The notes beneath the pieces were generated by a model. That model was not told the DNA's origin, did no database searches, and saw nothing but the letters and a program-made list of their open reading frames with translations. Below are positions 10,808-21,379 of a DNA stretch of 64,000 nucleotides, piece by piece. Position numbers and translations under genes: made by a program. Source of the stretch: Prorocentrum cordatum (taxonomy: Eukaryota; Sar; Dinophyceae; Prorocentrales; Prorocentraceae). The first letter of the stretch is position 1. Every line of letters begins with the position of its first letter. Location: positions 97,413-161,412 of the forward strand of contig CAUYUJ010004558.1 of NCBI GenBank assembly GCA_963575745.1, written 5' to 3'.

Positions 10808-11000
10808 TTGCGATCCGATTCGATTCGATTCGACTCGCGGTTGGGCCCGCGGTTCAGCTTCGATTTGGTTCGGTTCACCGGCATCGGCCAGGGCCAGCCG
10901 GAGCCGGTCGTGGCGATCAGATTTCGATTCGGTTCGGGGCGTTTCGTCGGCGATCCAATCCGTTCCCGGCCCGATCCGATTTCGCGACTCGATTTGGTTC
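10808..11000. repeat. GATTCG-rich degenerate repeat
   Basis: Second stretch of GATTCGATTCG, TTCGATTTGGTTCGG and GATCCGATTTCG variants, resembling 6640-6800. Confidence 0.55.
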
Positions 11001-11219
11001 AGGCCTGCCCTGCTCAGAGACATGCCGCAAGGCGAGGACGTTCCAAACTGAGTCTCAGGTTCCAATGGTGGCACATACGAAACGTAGCGGGAAGTGGGCG
11101 GAAGCCGCAGCAAATGGATTGAGGCCGCGACGGAAACGTTGCGTTGAGAAGATGCCCCGAGCGGCAGGCGGGGACGAAGTAAAAGGAGGGGAGGCCCCCG
11201 TCTCTGCCCCGGAGCCCTC

Positions 11220-11475
11220 CCGCCAGACCCGTATCGGGAGCCAAGAGACGGGGGTCAATGCAGACGGGGGTCAGCCAGGGCGCCAGATCCTGCAGGATCC
11301 TGCGGAAACCCCCTCTGGCTGACCCGGGTTAGCGAGCCGCTCGTGGCCGCGAGGCGGCCGCACATATTGGCTGACCCAGGTTTGCGAAGACCTGCGTTGC
11401 AGTTTTTTTGTTCCTGCATTGCAGTTTTTGGTTTCCTGCTGACCCGGGTCTGGATTGACCCGGGTCAGAAGATCC
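11220..11475. repeat. Cluster of CTGACCCGGGT motifs
   Basis: GGCTGACCCGGGTTAGCG, GGCTGACCCAGGTTTGCG and GCTGACCCGGGTCTGGA recur at 11317, 11368 and 11437, and a direct repeat GCAGTTTTT...TTCCTGC lies at 11399-11440. ACCCGGGT is itself a palindrome, so adjacent copies can pair. Confidence 0.45.
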
Positions 11476-11490
11476 CCGACCGTACGTCTT

Positions 11491-11570
11491 CACATGGGGC
11501 TCGCCTACACATGGGGCTCGCCTACACATAGGCTCGCCAGCACACTCGCCTACACATTCTCGCCAGCGTT
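11491..11570 (+). repeat. Short minisatellite CACATGGGGCTCGCCTA
   Basis: Two exact and two degraded 17-bp units. It is followed by GTTGGCGCCGACAGACG, whose divergent relative recurs at about 11962. Confidence 0.6.
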
Positions 11571-11769
11571 GGCGCCGACAGACGCCCCCCAGCATGCAAT
11601 CACTGTCCACCACCTCCGTAGTCATCGCCGCCGTCGCCGCCGTCATGGCCACCGTTCTTGCCATGCTGCGATTTCCGCAGTCAGCCAGACCAGCCAAAAC
11701 GCGCAACCACATCGAATTATGACAGGTGAAGGCATATGCTTTCGATATTGTTGACCGTCCCCGGGAAAA

Positions 11770-12045
11770 TTGGTAGCGCAGGGAGAGAGACGTAGCAGGA
11801 AATTGGCAGAAGCTTCGACGCAGCAACGGGAACCAGTCGTGTTTGAAGACGTCCCAAGCAACAACAACGTGAAGAGCAGGGGAGCTCCACCGGAACAGGA
11901 GCCTGCAACCCCGCCCGCCAGGCCCGCGCTCCCTAGAATGTTCAAGATGGATCGCCTACAGATCCCGCCATCGTTGGCGCCGACGAACGTCCTTCGTATG
12001 CTACCTACGGCGCACCACCACCGCCGTCATCATCCTGATCTGTAG
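11770..12045 (+). CDS. Hypothetical short ORF (91 codons)
   Basis: The frame opens on a GTG-type codon and is hydrophilic, Pro/Glu/Arg-rich, ending in a His-rich tail. Codon choice is moderately GC3-biased. No domain, targeting signal or membrane segment is visible and no methionine start is evident, so at best this is an exon; chance openness is equally possible. Confidence 0.2.
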   Translation: MVAQGERRSRKLAEASTQQREPVVFEDVPSNNNVKSRGAPPEQEPATPPARPALPRMFKMDRLQIPPSLAPTNVLRMLPTAHHHRRHHPDL

Positions 12046-12129
12046 CTATGGTTATACTCGATTGGAGCTGTAGCTGAAGCAGAATTCCTCCAGAGTTGCA
12101 GGCCTAGTAGCCATCCCGCCACCGTGCCC

Positions 12130-12380
12130 AGATTGTGGGTCAGAGTCCTCGTGCATGCTTCTTGGGGTGTCTTCGGAGAGCTCCCGGTGACCACTGGGGA
12201 GCAGTTCTGACGCCTCTTGGGAGCCTCTGGGGGGCCTCTTGGAGGCCTGGGGCGGAGAGCTCGAAATGTCCGTGTTCTCCCTGTTGGGGCGGTCGGACCT
12301 TTTTCAGCCGTCTTGGGGGCCTCTTGGGCCGTATTGGAGCGATCTTGGGGATTTCTTGGGCCGTCTTGGGCGTCGGACAC
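12130..12380 (+). repeat. GGCCGTCTTGG-family repeat, short plus-strand piece
   Basis: Contains GGGGGCCTCTTGGGCCGTAT and TTTCTTGGGCCGTCTTGGGC with a GCGTCGGACACCC anchor, resembling the GCGTCGGAAAGCCC anchor of the main array at 42640-44000. Confidence 0.6.
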
Positions 12381-12399
12381 CCAAAAAGGTGGATGGGAA

Positions 12400-12700
12400 A
12401 AGGGACCTGGAACGGGGGATCTGGGAGGAGGGCGGGCGCGAGTAGCGCGGGGAATTGGGGAATGAGGAAGCAGGAGGAGGGCGGGGAAAGGGACGGGGAA
12501 CAGGGTTCAGGGGAAAGGAGGAAGGGGGAGGGAGCGTGCGGAAGAGAAGAAAGAGGAGCCACAGGAGCAAGAAGGAGGAAGGAGGAAGGGGGCAGGAGGA
12601 GGAGCAGGAACAGGAAGAGCAGGAAGGGAGCTCAGAAAAACACATATATGCCCCACAGTTTTGTTATGGCTTTTGTCTGCCATCCTCTCTTTCTCCTCCT
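12400..12700. other. GGA/GAA-rich degenerate stretch
   Basis: Purine-rich plus strand with imperfect GGAGG and AGGAAG units; a short CTCCTC run follows at 12695-12716. No gene supported. Confidence 0.5.
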
Positions 12701-12959
12701 CCTCCTCCTCATCCTCATTCCTCATCCCATTTTCTTTTCCGCTGAGTAGGGCGGGAATCGTATTCTCACGTCGCTTGGGCTCCCCGCCATTGGCGGGCCC
12801 TCAGCGGGTAGCCAGAGAAAGGTGATGGGCGGCACGCGGTGGATCAGAATGCATGATTGGTTGCAGGGAGGCTGGGCGAGGTCGTGAAGGTCAAGGAGCG
12901 AACCCAGAATGGTCGCGAAGATAGTGGGTCAGGCGATGTGCGCGTCTCCCCCCACACAG

Positions 12960-13056
12960 GAAGCACAAGCAGCTTGGTCGGTGACCCTCGTTGTAGATTG
13001 CCAGCGCGTGGGCTTTCTGCAGCTGTGCCAGATTGGCCAGGACAGATACAGTAGAG
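12960..13056 (+). CDS. Possible internal exon, unknown protein
   Basis: A pyrimidine-rich tract ending CCCCACACAG precedes position 12960, the classical look of a 3' splice site. The following frame encodes 32 residues including SVTLVVDCQRVGFLQL, uses C/G-ending codons, and meets a GAG|GTTGGG donor-like site at 13056/13057. Translation in frame would continue to a stop at 13083. No domain is recognised. The neighbouring intron-like DNA to 13850 is GA- and TG-rich. This rests on splice-site look and codon use only. Confidence 0.3.
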
Positions 13057-13184
13057 GTTGGGACTCGGCTGAACGCAGTGGGTGATTGCGCAAAAGCCTT
13101 CGGCCGAGGATTATCTCTTGATTGCGCTCAACCTGAATCAGACGTTCTGGACGGATAGGGCCGTGGCAGCAGCGTGTCAAGTTA

Positions 13185-13850
13185 GGAAGGGATGAGAGGG
13201 AGAGAGAGAAAGAGAGAGAGAGAGAGCGAGCGAGAGATAGAGAACAGATACAGGGTGAGAGAGACCGGGAGACAGAGAGAGAGTGAGAGTGTGTGTGTGT
13301 GGTTGTTACGAATGTGATGTTTATGTCGGCATTCGTGTGGTTGTGGGTTTGTGTGTAGCGCGTGCGATTGCAATGTTTTGCATGTGCTGTTTATTTCCAT
13401 GAGCGTGCTTCAGGGTGTATACATGTATGCGTTGTGTCGTTGGTCAGTCCGGTTTGCGTCATCGTGCTTTTGTGTATGTGTGGATTCGATGCAGGTTGTT
13501 CGCCGTAGGACTCCCAGCTTGCCTGGTACACTCCGTTTGCGCCATCGTTCGCAGGGAAAATGTGTGGCATTTTGTGTTGGTGTGTTTGTGTAGTTGTGCG
13601 TTTGCACAACTGTCAATTCGGGTGTGTTTGTCTTGAGTTCGCACTTGTTGGTGTTCTGTTGTTGCGATTGCCCTCATGTGTTTGAATCCGTGTGTACATG
13701 CGTAAACGTGTGAGAGGTGCTGTATGTATGTTAGTGAGTATGGTTGTTGTTGTTGCATGTTCTTTGTGTCTTACCTTCCTGAGCTCTGCATTGGCCTTGT
13801 CGTGGCGTGCATTGCTCAAGGATCTTTCCATGCCCCCCGTTTTTAGATGT
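13185..13850. repeat. GAGA tract followed by degenerate TG-rich DNA
   Basis: (GA)n-rich sequence to about 13290, then about 550 bp of TGTG/TGCG/TTTGTG-rich sequence. It resembles a weaker form of the tracts at 52420-53222 and 54968-57383. A 15-codon frame ending at 13904 after an AG at 13874 could be a terminal exon but has no support. Confidence 0.6.
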
Positions 13851-14179
13851 GTTTGTCTCCAGGTAGAGTTGCTTCGAAGGTCTGAACTGGATGCGCAGAA
13901 TTAGTGCAAGGACCCCCCCTCATCCCCCTCGACGTTGCTCTTCCACCGTCAGGTTTCTAATGGCGTTTGCCATGTGCTGCCCCTGCAGAATCTTGGGCAG
14001 GCCAATCGATTCCTGGTGCATGCTACAACCCCCCCCTTAACGTAGACTACCCACCCAACGTAACCCGGACATCGGTGACATCGAGCCCGGCCCGCGCGGA
14101 ATGGGCGTGCATTCTGGCGACATGCTTGTCTCGGAATGATGCTGCGGTTTTTGCCTGGCCATATCTCTGATTAAAAGTG

Positions 14180-15050
14180 TTGTTGCCGTCTAGGTGCCAG
14201 CGACATCTTTTATTAAGTTCGTTGTTCTCGCCTGTGCGTGGGCCACATCTCTGATTGACAACGTGGCTGCCTCTTAGTCGCCAGCGACATCCTTCATCGA
14301 GAATATCGTTCTTGCCTTGGCGCTAGCCACATATCTGATTAGAAATGCTGCTGTCGCCTAGGCGCTGGCGATATCCTTCATGGAGCGTGTCGTTCTCGCC
14401 TTGGCGCTGGCCAGATCTCGAATTGAAAATGTGGCTGTCGCCGAGGCGCCGGCGACGTTCTTCATTGAGCATGTCGCTCTCGCCTTCGCGCAGGCCACAT
14501 GTCTGATTGAACATGTCATTGTTGCTTCGGCGCCGACGACATCCTTCATTGAGCATGTCGCTATGATGGAAATGCTGCTGTCGCCCAGGCTCCAGCCACA
14601 TCTTTCATTGAGCATGTCGTTCTCGCTGTTGCGCCACTCACATGTCTGATGGACAATGTCGCTGACCTCGAGGCGCCGGCCACATCTTTCATTGAGCATG
14701 TCGTTCCTCAGCGGCACTGGCCACATCTGATTGAAAATTCTGCTTTTGCCTAGGCGCTGGCCGCAAACATGATTGCGATAATAGTTCTCGCCTCAACGTA
14801 CTCGGAATGCTGTTTTCGCCCAGGTCCTGGGCGCTGGCCGCGCGCATGCGTGCGATTGTTTTTGTCGCCTCAGCGCGGCTATGCTCTCGATTCGGAATGC
14901 TGCTCTTGCCTGGGGCCGGCCAACAAAAATGATGACGAGTGTTGTGCTGCCGCTTCGGCGCCGGCCGCACCCTTGATTGCGAATACCCTTCTCGCCGTGA
15001 TTATAGACTGTGACATCGATGGGGCGCCTGCCACATCTTGATTGCGAACG
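14180..15050 (+). repeat. 42-bp tandem array I of composite copy 1
   Basis: Units alternate between CATTGAGCATGTCGTTCTCG and GCCACATGTCTGATTGAACA types, each about 42 bp, so type-identical units are about 84 bp apart (CATTGAGCATGTCG at 14463 and 14547). Confidence 0.8.
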
Positions 15051-15799
15051 CCATTCGCGTCGCAGGGGAAGACGCAGCCTCACAAGCTTGTGGGCTGCGC
15101 AAGCTTCCGGATCGCGGCCCCATCCGCGGCCAGTTTGGTGCCAAGGTGCCGCTTGTATTATTTCGCGTTGTGTTGCTGGTTATCGTTGTGCTGGTTACAT
15201 TGGTGCTGCTGGTGCAGCCAGTATTGCTGCGCATGGTACTGCTGATTTCCGTCGCGCTGGTCACAGCGGTGCTGCTTCCAGCGATGCTCCTCACAGTTAT
15301 CCTCCTCGCTGCACTTGTGCTGGTGCACGTAGTGCTGTTGTTTCGCGTCGGGCTGGTCGCAGTGGTGCTGCTGATGGCGCCGGTAATGCTGCTTGTTGTG
15401 TTGCGTCTTCCATTCGTGCTGGTCACACTGGTGCTGCTGCTTCGCGGAAGGCTGGTGTTTCTAATGATGTTCGTCACACTGCTATTGCTCTTTGCGCATA
15501 AGCTGGTGAACGTAGTGTTATTGCTTCCCGCCGTGGTGGTCACAGTGGTGCTGCTGGTGGCGATTGTAGTGCTGCGCGTGGTGTTGCTGCTTCCCGTCCT
15601 GCTGGTCACACTCGCGCTCGGCGTGGCGGTCTTGGGCAGCTGCTACTATAGGCCCAGGCTGGCGCAACCCTTTCCCTTTGGAGCGACCGCTGGGGCTTCT
15701 TGGCAGATTAACAGTTGTTTCCGGGGCGGGGTTCGCACCTCCCAGCCAAGCTTCGCACGGACGGATTGCGCATCTTTGTCTGGGGCGCCCCCCCAGTGT

Positions 15800-15843
15800 C
15801 CAGCGCAAAATCGAACGCTCTGGGCCGTGACGCTTTGCGCTGG
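15800..15843. other. 44-nt hairpin module (copy in element 1)
   Basis: CCAGCGCAAA at 15800-15809 pairs perfectly with TTTGCGCTGG at 15834-15843. The loop contains ATCGAACG, a partial small dyad. Two further intact copies at 16922-16965 and 39441-39484 keep the exact 44-nt length. Confidence 0.7.
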
Positions 15844-16921
15844 GGCGCCGGCCTCGCCGGCGAGGGTGTCGGGGTGCTCGCGCAGTCCAGCGCGAATCGC
15901 CTGGTGCTGCTATTTCCCATCTTGCTCTTTCTGGTGAAAGTGCTTGTGCTGCTGGTGCTGCCTGGCGTGGCGCAGCTGATTCCCGTCGTGCTCGTCGCAG
16001 TGGCGCCGCTTGTGGCGCTCGTGCTGCTGCGCTTGGCGCCGCTGCTCGCCGTCGTGCTCGTTGCAGTGGTGGCGCTGGCAGCGTTGATGCTGCTTCGTGT
16101 GTTGTTGCTGCTCCTCGTCGCGCTCGTCATACTGGAGCTGCTCGGGTCGCTCGTACTGCTGTGCGTGGTTGTGCTGCTTGTTGCCGTTCGGGCCGGACAG
16201 CTACTACTGGCGTCGCGTTTGCCACTGTTGCTATCAGCACTGCTGGTGGCGGCGCCGATGCTGCTGTAGTGCTCGACGCGGTAGTTCTGATGTTTGCGCT
16301 AGAGCTGGTGCGCGTCGTACTATTGGTTCCCAGTGTGCGGGTCAAGGTGTTGTTGCTGGTTGCTGGTGTTTTTCTGTGCCGTGTTGTAGCTTCTCGCGGT
16401 GCTTGTCACAGTGGTGTTGCTGGTGGTTCCGTTGTTTGTGGCGCTTGGTGTTGCTTGCGCTACTGCTGCTGGAGGCGTTGATGCTGCGCGTGGTGTTGCT
16501 TCTTCCAACAAGCCTTGGTGCAATGGCAAAGCAGGTGGCACTCTTGCTGCTGCTTCTGTCTTGCTACTCACAGTTGTGCTGCTGGTGGCGCTTGTGCTGC
16601 TGCTGCTGCTGCTGCTGGCGGTGCTGCTTCCTATCGGGCTGGTCACAGTGGAACTGTTCGTTTCGCTCGTGCTGCTGACCGACGCGTCGCGGGTCCTCGT
16701 GCGCATCTCCGCCTGGCCGCGTGGACTGCGGCGCGAGGGGCGAGCAGCCAGTCCCTGTGAGACGGGCTGTAGGCTGCGCCCTGGGGCGCCTTCGGTGCCC
16801 AGCGCAAGATCGAACGATTTGGGTCGTTAGTGGAACTGCTGGTGGCGTTGGTGTTGCTTGCGCGTGTGATGCTGTTGGCTGAACAAGGCGCCTGCGCCGG
16901 TGCTAGGCGTCGGAGCGGTCC

Positions 16922-16965
16922 CCAGCGCAAAATTGAACGATCTGGGCCATGACGCTTTGCGCTGG
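16922..16965. other. 44-nt hairpin module (second intact copy)
   Basis: Same perfect 10-bp stem; loop ATTGAACGATCTGGGCCATG. Its single GATCT at 16939-16943 is the uninserted equivalent of the duplicated GATCT around the insertion at 39952-40155. Confidence 0.7.
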
Positions 16966-17501
16966 AGCGACACCGTTGGCCTGGTCTGCGGGCGGGGGGC
17001 GCTCGCGCAGTCCAGCGCGAATCGCTTGGCGCTGCTAGTTCCCGTTTTGTTGCTGCTGCGTGGTGTTTGTGTTGTTGCGCGTGGTGTTGCTGCTTCCCGT
17101 CGTGTTGGTTACAGTGGTGTTGTCAGAGGTGCTTGTTGGCGCGCGTCGTGCTGCTGGACCCTGTCGTGCGCATCGCGGCGGTGCTGTTCCTTGCGCGTGT
17201 GTTGGTGCGTGTAGTGCTGCTGGCTGCGTTTGAGTTGCTTCGCGTGGCGTTGTTGCTCCCAGTCGCGCTCGTCACAGCGCTGGTGCTGCTGCGTTTGGTG
17301 TTGCTGTTTGCTGTCGTTGTGGTCACAATGTTGCTGCTGGTGGCGCTTGTGTTGTGTCGCGTGGTGCTGCTGCCCCATTCCCCGTCGTGGTCGTAATAGT
17401 GATGCTGCTAGTGTCACTGGTGCTGGTGCGCGTGGTGGTTCTGCTGTTTGCTGTCGTTTTGACAGAGAAGTACTGCTGGAGTCGCTTGTGTGGCTTGCAC
17501 A

Positions 17502-17504
<3 letters not shown>

Positions 17505-17559
<55 letters not shown>

Positions 17560-17595
17560 TTGTTGTTGGTGTTGGTGTTGTTTGTTGTTGTTGTT

Positions 17596-17638
<43 letters not shown>

Positions 17639-17740
17639 TTGTTGTTGTTGTTAATGTTGTTGTTGTTGTTGTTGTTGTTGTTGGCGTTGGCGTTGGCGTT
17701 GGCGTTGGCGTTGGCGTTGGCGTTGGTGTGGCTGCTGCTG
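17505..17740. repeat. TTG microsatellite with GTC and GGC variants
   Basis: (TTG)n to about 17595, then TTGTTGTCG, (GTCGTT)n and (GGCGTT)n blocks. It lies inside composite copy 1 between a ~66-bp array and 42-bp array II; the equivalent place in copy 2 (about 41010-41100) has only scattered TTG/CTG. Confidence 0.85.
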
Positions 17741-17809
17741 CGCATGGTGCTGCTGTTTCTGGCGCTGCTCGCCTCAGTGGTTCTGCTGGTTGAGCTACAG
17801 CCAGTGCGC

Positions 17810-18490
17810 GCGATCAGTGGGACACCTCGCCCACGATTGCGACGGATGCTCGCGCCCCACCAGTGGCCGCATCCACCATATCGACTTTGTTCTAGCACTA
17901 ACCCAGGCCGCATCCATGGTTGGGCATGTTCTCGCCGCAGCGCAGGCCACATCCACGATTGCGAAAGTTGCTTTCGCATCTTCGCCGGCCACGTCATTGA
18001 TTGCGAACGTTGCTCTCTCTTCAGTGCCAGCCACATCCTTTATTGCGAGCGTCATTCCCGCCTCAGTGTCAGCCACATCCACGACTACGACGGCTGCTGT
18101 CGCTTCAGCGCCAGCCATATCCATGATTGCGAACGTTGCTTTCGCCTCAACGCTGGCCACATCCGTGACTGCGAGTGTCGCTGTCGCTTTGGCGCCGGCA
18201 ACATCCACGATTGCGAATGTTGCTTGCGTCAGCGCCAACCACACCCGCGATTGCGAAAGTCATGATCGCCTTAGCGCCAGCCGCATCCATAATTGTAAAT
18301 GTTCCTGTCGCTTCAACGCTGGCCACACCCACGATGACGAAAACGACTCTCGCATCAGCGCTGGCCACATCCACGATTGCGAGAGTTGCTCTCGCTCCAG
18401 CGCCGGCCACATCCATGATGGAGAATGTTGTTCTCGCCACATCCATGATTGCGAAAGTTGCTCTCGCTCCAGCGCTGGCCAGATTCTTCA
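17810..18490 (+). repeat. 42-bp tandem array II of composite copy 1
   Basis: Units carry GGCCACATCCACGATTGCGA followed by AGTTGCTCTCGC. The period is about 42 bp, the same as array I, so both arrays may share an origin. Confidence 0.8.
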
Positions 18491-18774
18491 TTGAAAACGA
18501 AGAGGGATTACTGATACAGGGCGCACTTTTGCATTGCATGTTGCTGTGTCGCCCCATTATGGTGCATCATTTGCTACATCGCGCGCGCGTGACACGCTGG
18601 TGTCGTCGAGCCGCTGGCCACGTTGACTTTAATGGGTCAGGTTAGCTCTGGGGCAATGTCGACAAGGCCTGGGCCAGGTTGGGGTCGGGATTGGCCACGC
18701 TAGGGGGGGTGGGGGGGTGCAATGGAACCTTGGAGGATTCCTGGAGCCCGCCAATGTGGTTGTATGATGGTCAA

Positions 18775-18980
18775 ATGGCGTCCAATCTGGGTAGTCGAAG
18801 GTCAGACTGTCAGATTGGATTGGGCCCCAAGGGCCAATCTGGCCCGGCCAAACTGGATGATTTGGGTCATTCGCCAGACTGGATCCGCGTTGGCTCCCTC
18901 GCCAGATTGCCCCCGTTTGTCAGATTGGGCCTGCCAGATCGGCGCCAGATTGGCTTCGACTACCCAGCCAATGGTAACCC
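18775..18980. repeat. Cluster of CCAGATTGG/CCAATCTGG motifs within an inverted repeat
   Basis: About eight copies in both orientations occur from 18782 to 18950. The outer arms share CTGGGTAGTCGAAG (18787 side) with its reverse complement near 18960. The arrangement is fold-back-like. Confidence 0.5.
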
Positions 18981-19137
18981 TTTCGTATTTAGCCTCTGTG
19001 CCAGAGACGTGCCGTTCGTCCGCCCGTGCAGCACGAAGGGCGCGGGGCTCCTGGGGGCGGTCGGCCGACCGCGCCCCTATGGAGCTTCGAAGCGCCGTGG
19101 TGATGGCCGCAGCTGCGGACAGTGCGCGGTGGAAAAA

Positions 19138-19194
19138 TCATCATCATCAGCATCATCAGCATCGTCATCACCAGCATCACCATCCTCATCACCC

Positions 19195-19248
<54 letters not shown>

Positions 19249-19400
19249 CCATCCTCATCACCCTCATCATCATCATCATCATCATCAGCAGCATCATCAT
19301 CAGCATCGTCATCATCAGCATCACCATCCTCACCACCCTCATACCCTCATCATCATATTGATATTGGTATTGATATTGATCATCATCGTCATCAGAATCA
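19138..19400. repeat. ATC microsatellite with CACCATCCTC interruptions
   Basis: Two similar ATC blocks separated by CACCATCCTCATCACCCTC, suggesting an internal duplication, then ATTGATATTGG units. Confidence 0.9.
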
Positions 19401-19440
19401 GACTCATCATCCGATGTCGTTTGTGACCCCCCCCCTCTGT

Positions 19441-19517
19441 GGAAACGTTCAAGGCAGTGCTGGGGGACTGCTTGAAGCGTGGAAAGCAGTGCTGGGGCAC
19501 TGCTTTCAAGTGTTTCC
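19441..19517. ncRNA. Candidate 77-nt structured element with two nested hairpins
   Basis: GAAAGCAGTG and CACTGCTTTC form a perfect 10-bp stem around CTGGGG (19481-19506). A neighbouring sequence starting TTCAAGGCAGTGCTGGGG folds with GACTGCTTGAA, one bulge. GGAAAC at 19441 can close the whole with GTTTCC at 19512. The two inner hairpins share GCAGTGCTGGGG, so the structure may have arisen by duplication. It is not a tRNA by eye (no T-arm or anticodon loop pattern). Confidence 0.3.
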
Positions 19518-19815
19518 TCGTTTCCATGGTGTTTTCGGATTATCGTCGGCCGTTGTATTCACGGATCCGTTTCGGCAGGTCCGCTCTTCTTGGGAAAGAG
19601 TGCAACGGGCCTTTGGAGGGCCCAGCAGGCTCCAGGAGAGCCCAACGGATCGGTCCGACTGTGCGAGGTGGTGCGCGTCTCTCCGAGTAGGCTGTTTGTT
19701 TGGTCCGCGTGGCACCCGTTCTGTTGGTGGCCGTACAGTGCGTGCTGCACGCAGGTTGCCCCCCGTAGAAAATGGTAATAGTGGTGATGATCACGTTGCG
19801 AGCGTCTGAAAAAAG

Positions 19816-19844
19816 TGCGTGGTAGCGATGATGATGACGATCGC

Positions 19845-19903
<59 letters not shown>

Positions 19904-20062
19904 CGATGTTCATGATGATGATGATGACGACGACGATGATGATGATGACGATGCTGATGCTGATGCTGGTGCTGATGCTGATGATGATGATGATGCTGAT
20001 TTTGATGATGATGATGATGGTGGTGGTGGTGATGATGATGATGGTGGTGGTGGTGGTGACGG

Positions 20063-20116
<54 letters not shown>

Positions 20117-20118
20117 GG
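19816..20118. repeat. GAT microsatellite
   Basis: (GAT)n with GAC, GCT and GGT variants across 300 bp; it codes for poly-Asp, poly-Met or poly-His/Ile depending on frame, none of which is supported as a protein. Confidence 0.9.
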
Positions 20119-20296
20119 CTCATTCCAGAATGAAAAGGAACACATGAGGATGAGGAGGAGGTGTGTTCCTGCGCGGGGTGCGTAAAGAAAACAAGAAACC
20201 ATTTAGCACGCTGGGAAAACATGCAGGAGGAGCAAGGAACCATCTCCATCCTCCTTCCCTTCCTTCCCTCTCACGCCGGGGCGGCGGAGGACGACC

Positions 20297-20455
20297 CTGA
20301 GCAGAGCGACCTACCAATTCAGGATCCCGGTCATGATCCCGTACCAGCTGCCCGCGTACAACGTATGGCCGGCCAGGGGGGAGCGAGGATCGAGGAAGAA
20401 GTTTCGTGTTTTACCTATGTTTGCTTTTTTGCAGCTCTTGGTAGACCTTCGGTAG
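20297..20455 (+). CDS. Possible exon, unknown protein
   Basis: A frame running from before 20297 to a TAG at 20453 encodes TYQFRIPVMIPYQLPAYNVW followed by a basic stretch. Codons up to about 20400 are strongly C/G-ending with few rare types, unlike the flanks. A GAA|GTTTCG donor-like site lies at 20400. No domain is recognised. The later part (FAFLQLL) may be intron, since it overlaps a 31-bp duplication at 20438/20470. Confidence 0.3.
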   Translation: MSRATYQFRIPVMIPYQLPAYNVWPARGERGSRKKFRVLPMFAFLQLLVDLR

Positions 20456-20500
20456 CTTCTGGGAACACAGGTAGACCCTCGGTAACCTCTGGGAGGCTTC
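20440..20500 (+). repeat. 31-bp tandem duplication
   Basis: GGTAGACCTTCGGTAGCTTC is followed by GGTAGACCCTCGGTAACCTC about 31 bp later. Confidence 0.6.
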
Positions 20501-20699
20501 GGCGGATGGAAGTGTATGTTGCGGCGTTGCTCCTCTCTTTCGGCCTCTGGGTCCCGGGGCTATTTCTGGGCTCAGGGCCGCCAGTAAATTACATCTTAAA
20601 AGCCAGTTCCAAGGAAGGGCTCTAAATATCTTGGCGGTCGATAAAACACCAGCAGGGGCCCAAGGTTCCAAGAAGACCATAATTTGAAGAATGTCTGTG

Positions 20700-21225
20700 G
20701 AGCTCACGGCATCCTAACCCCCGGCGCGTGAGAAAGGCAGGCCCCAATGCGACCCCAGGGACCATTTCTGGGCAGCGCACCCTACGCACTAGGCGCACCT
20801 GGAGCACCCGGCGTGTCCCAGTCCGGGGCTCGAAACACTTTGCGCGTCCAAGAAACATGCCCCGCCGCCCTCCCAGCGACCATTTCTGGGGAGCGCACTG
20901 GTCGCGCTGGGCGTATCCCAGTCCAGTGCTGCCGCTCGAGACATCGCCTCGTAAAGTCGACCCCCCGCCGCGTGAGAAGGTCGGGCCCCGCCGCGCCCCC
21001 CGGGGACCATCTCCGGGGAGCGCACCGTACGCGCCAGACGTGTCGCGGTCGGGGGCGCTCGCTCGAGTCGCAGAGTCAACCCCGCGCGTGAGGAAGCCAG
21101 GCTCCGCCGCGCCCCCAGGGGACCATCTCCGGGGTCGCCCCTGGCGCACCAAGCGCGCCGGGCGTGTCCCATTCGGGGGCTCTCGCTCGAGGCATCAAGG
21201 TCGCCGACGGAGGCCCCCAGCAGGA
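20700..21225 (+). repeat. ~120-bp GC-rich tandem repeat, four units
   Basis: GACCATYTC recurs at 20760, 20878, 21005 and 21121 (spacings 118, 127, 116). Each unit also carries a CGTGTCCCAGTCCGGGGCTC-like piece and a GCGTGAGRAAG piece. Frames are open only because stops are rare. Confidence 0.8.
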
Positions 21226-21294
21226 GCAGGAAGCAGGACGCAGGAAGCAGGAGGGGGAGGAGAAGGTGAAGGAGGCCACGGGCAGGGGCCTAGG

Positions 21295-21362
21295 GAGGAG
21301 GAGGAGGAGGAGGAGGAGGAGGAGGAGGAGGAGGGGGAGGAGGAGGAGGAGGAGGAGGGGTG
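21295..21362. repeat. GGA microsatellite
   Basis: (GGA)n with a few GGGGGA units. Confidence 0.85.
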
Positions 21363-21379
21363 ATAAGGTAGCTCCTCGC

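Larger units (their letters stand above)
15150..17500 (+). repeat. ~66-bp GTGCTG-rich arrays with embedded hairpin modules
   Basis: Imperfect ~60-66-bp units with GTGCTGGTCACAGTGGTGC and CGTGGTGTTGCTGCTTCCCG. They are interrupted at 15615-15905 and 16680-17030 by a second sequence class containing CGCACGGACGGATTGCGCA and the 44-nt hairpin. The units translate to ~22-residue repeats on either strand. Confidence 0.75.
14024..18653 (+). repeat. Composite repeat element, copy 1 (4.6 kb)
   Basis: Beginning near CCCCCCCCTTAACGTAGACT and ending at AATGGGTCAGGTTAGCT, this region matches 34678-41980 module by module: a 5' module with TCGGTGACATCGAGCCC; a 42-bp array (14180-15050); a bridge with CAAGCTTGTGGGCTGCGCAA (15055-15150); ~66-bp arrays; hairpin modules; a second 42-bp array (17810-18490); and a 3' module with CTTTTGCATTGCATGTTGC. 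Both strands stay open for long stretches, giving Leu/Val-rich plus-strand and Ser/Thr/Asn-rich minus-strand peptides, but no start, domain or codon evidence supports a protein. Confidence 0.85.

Noticed and set aside
14180-18490. CRISPR array
   Set aside because: The 42-bp units are degenerate throughout, with no alternation of identical repeats and unique spacers, and the genome is eukaryotic.
19441-19517. tRNA-like identity for the 77-nt folded element
   Set aside because: Length fits, but there is no T-loop, anticodon loop or CCA-compatible acceptor pattern.
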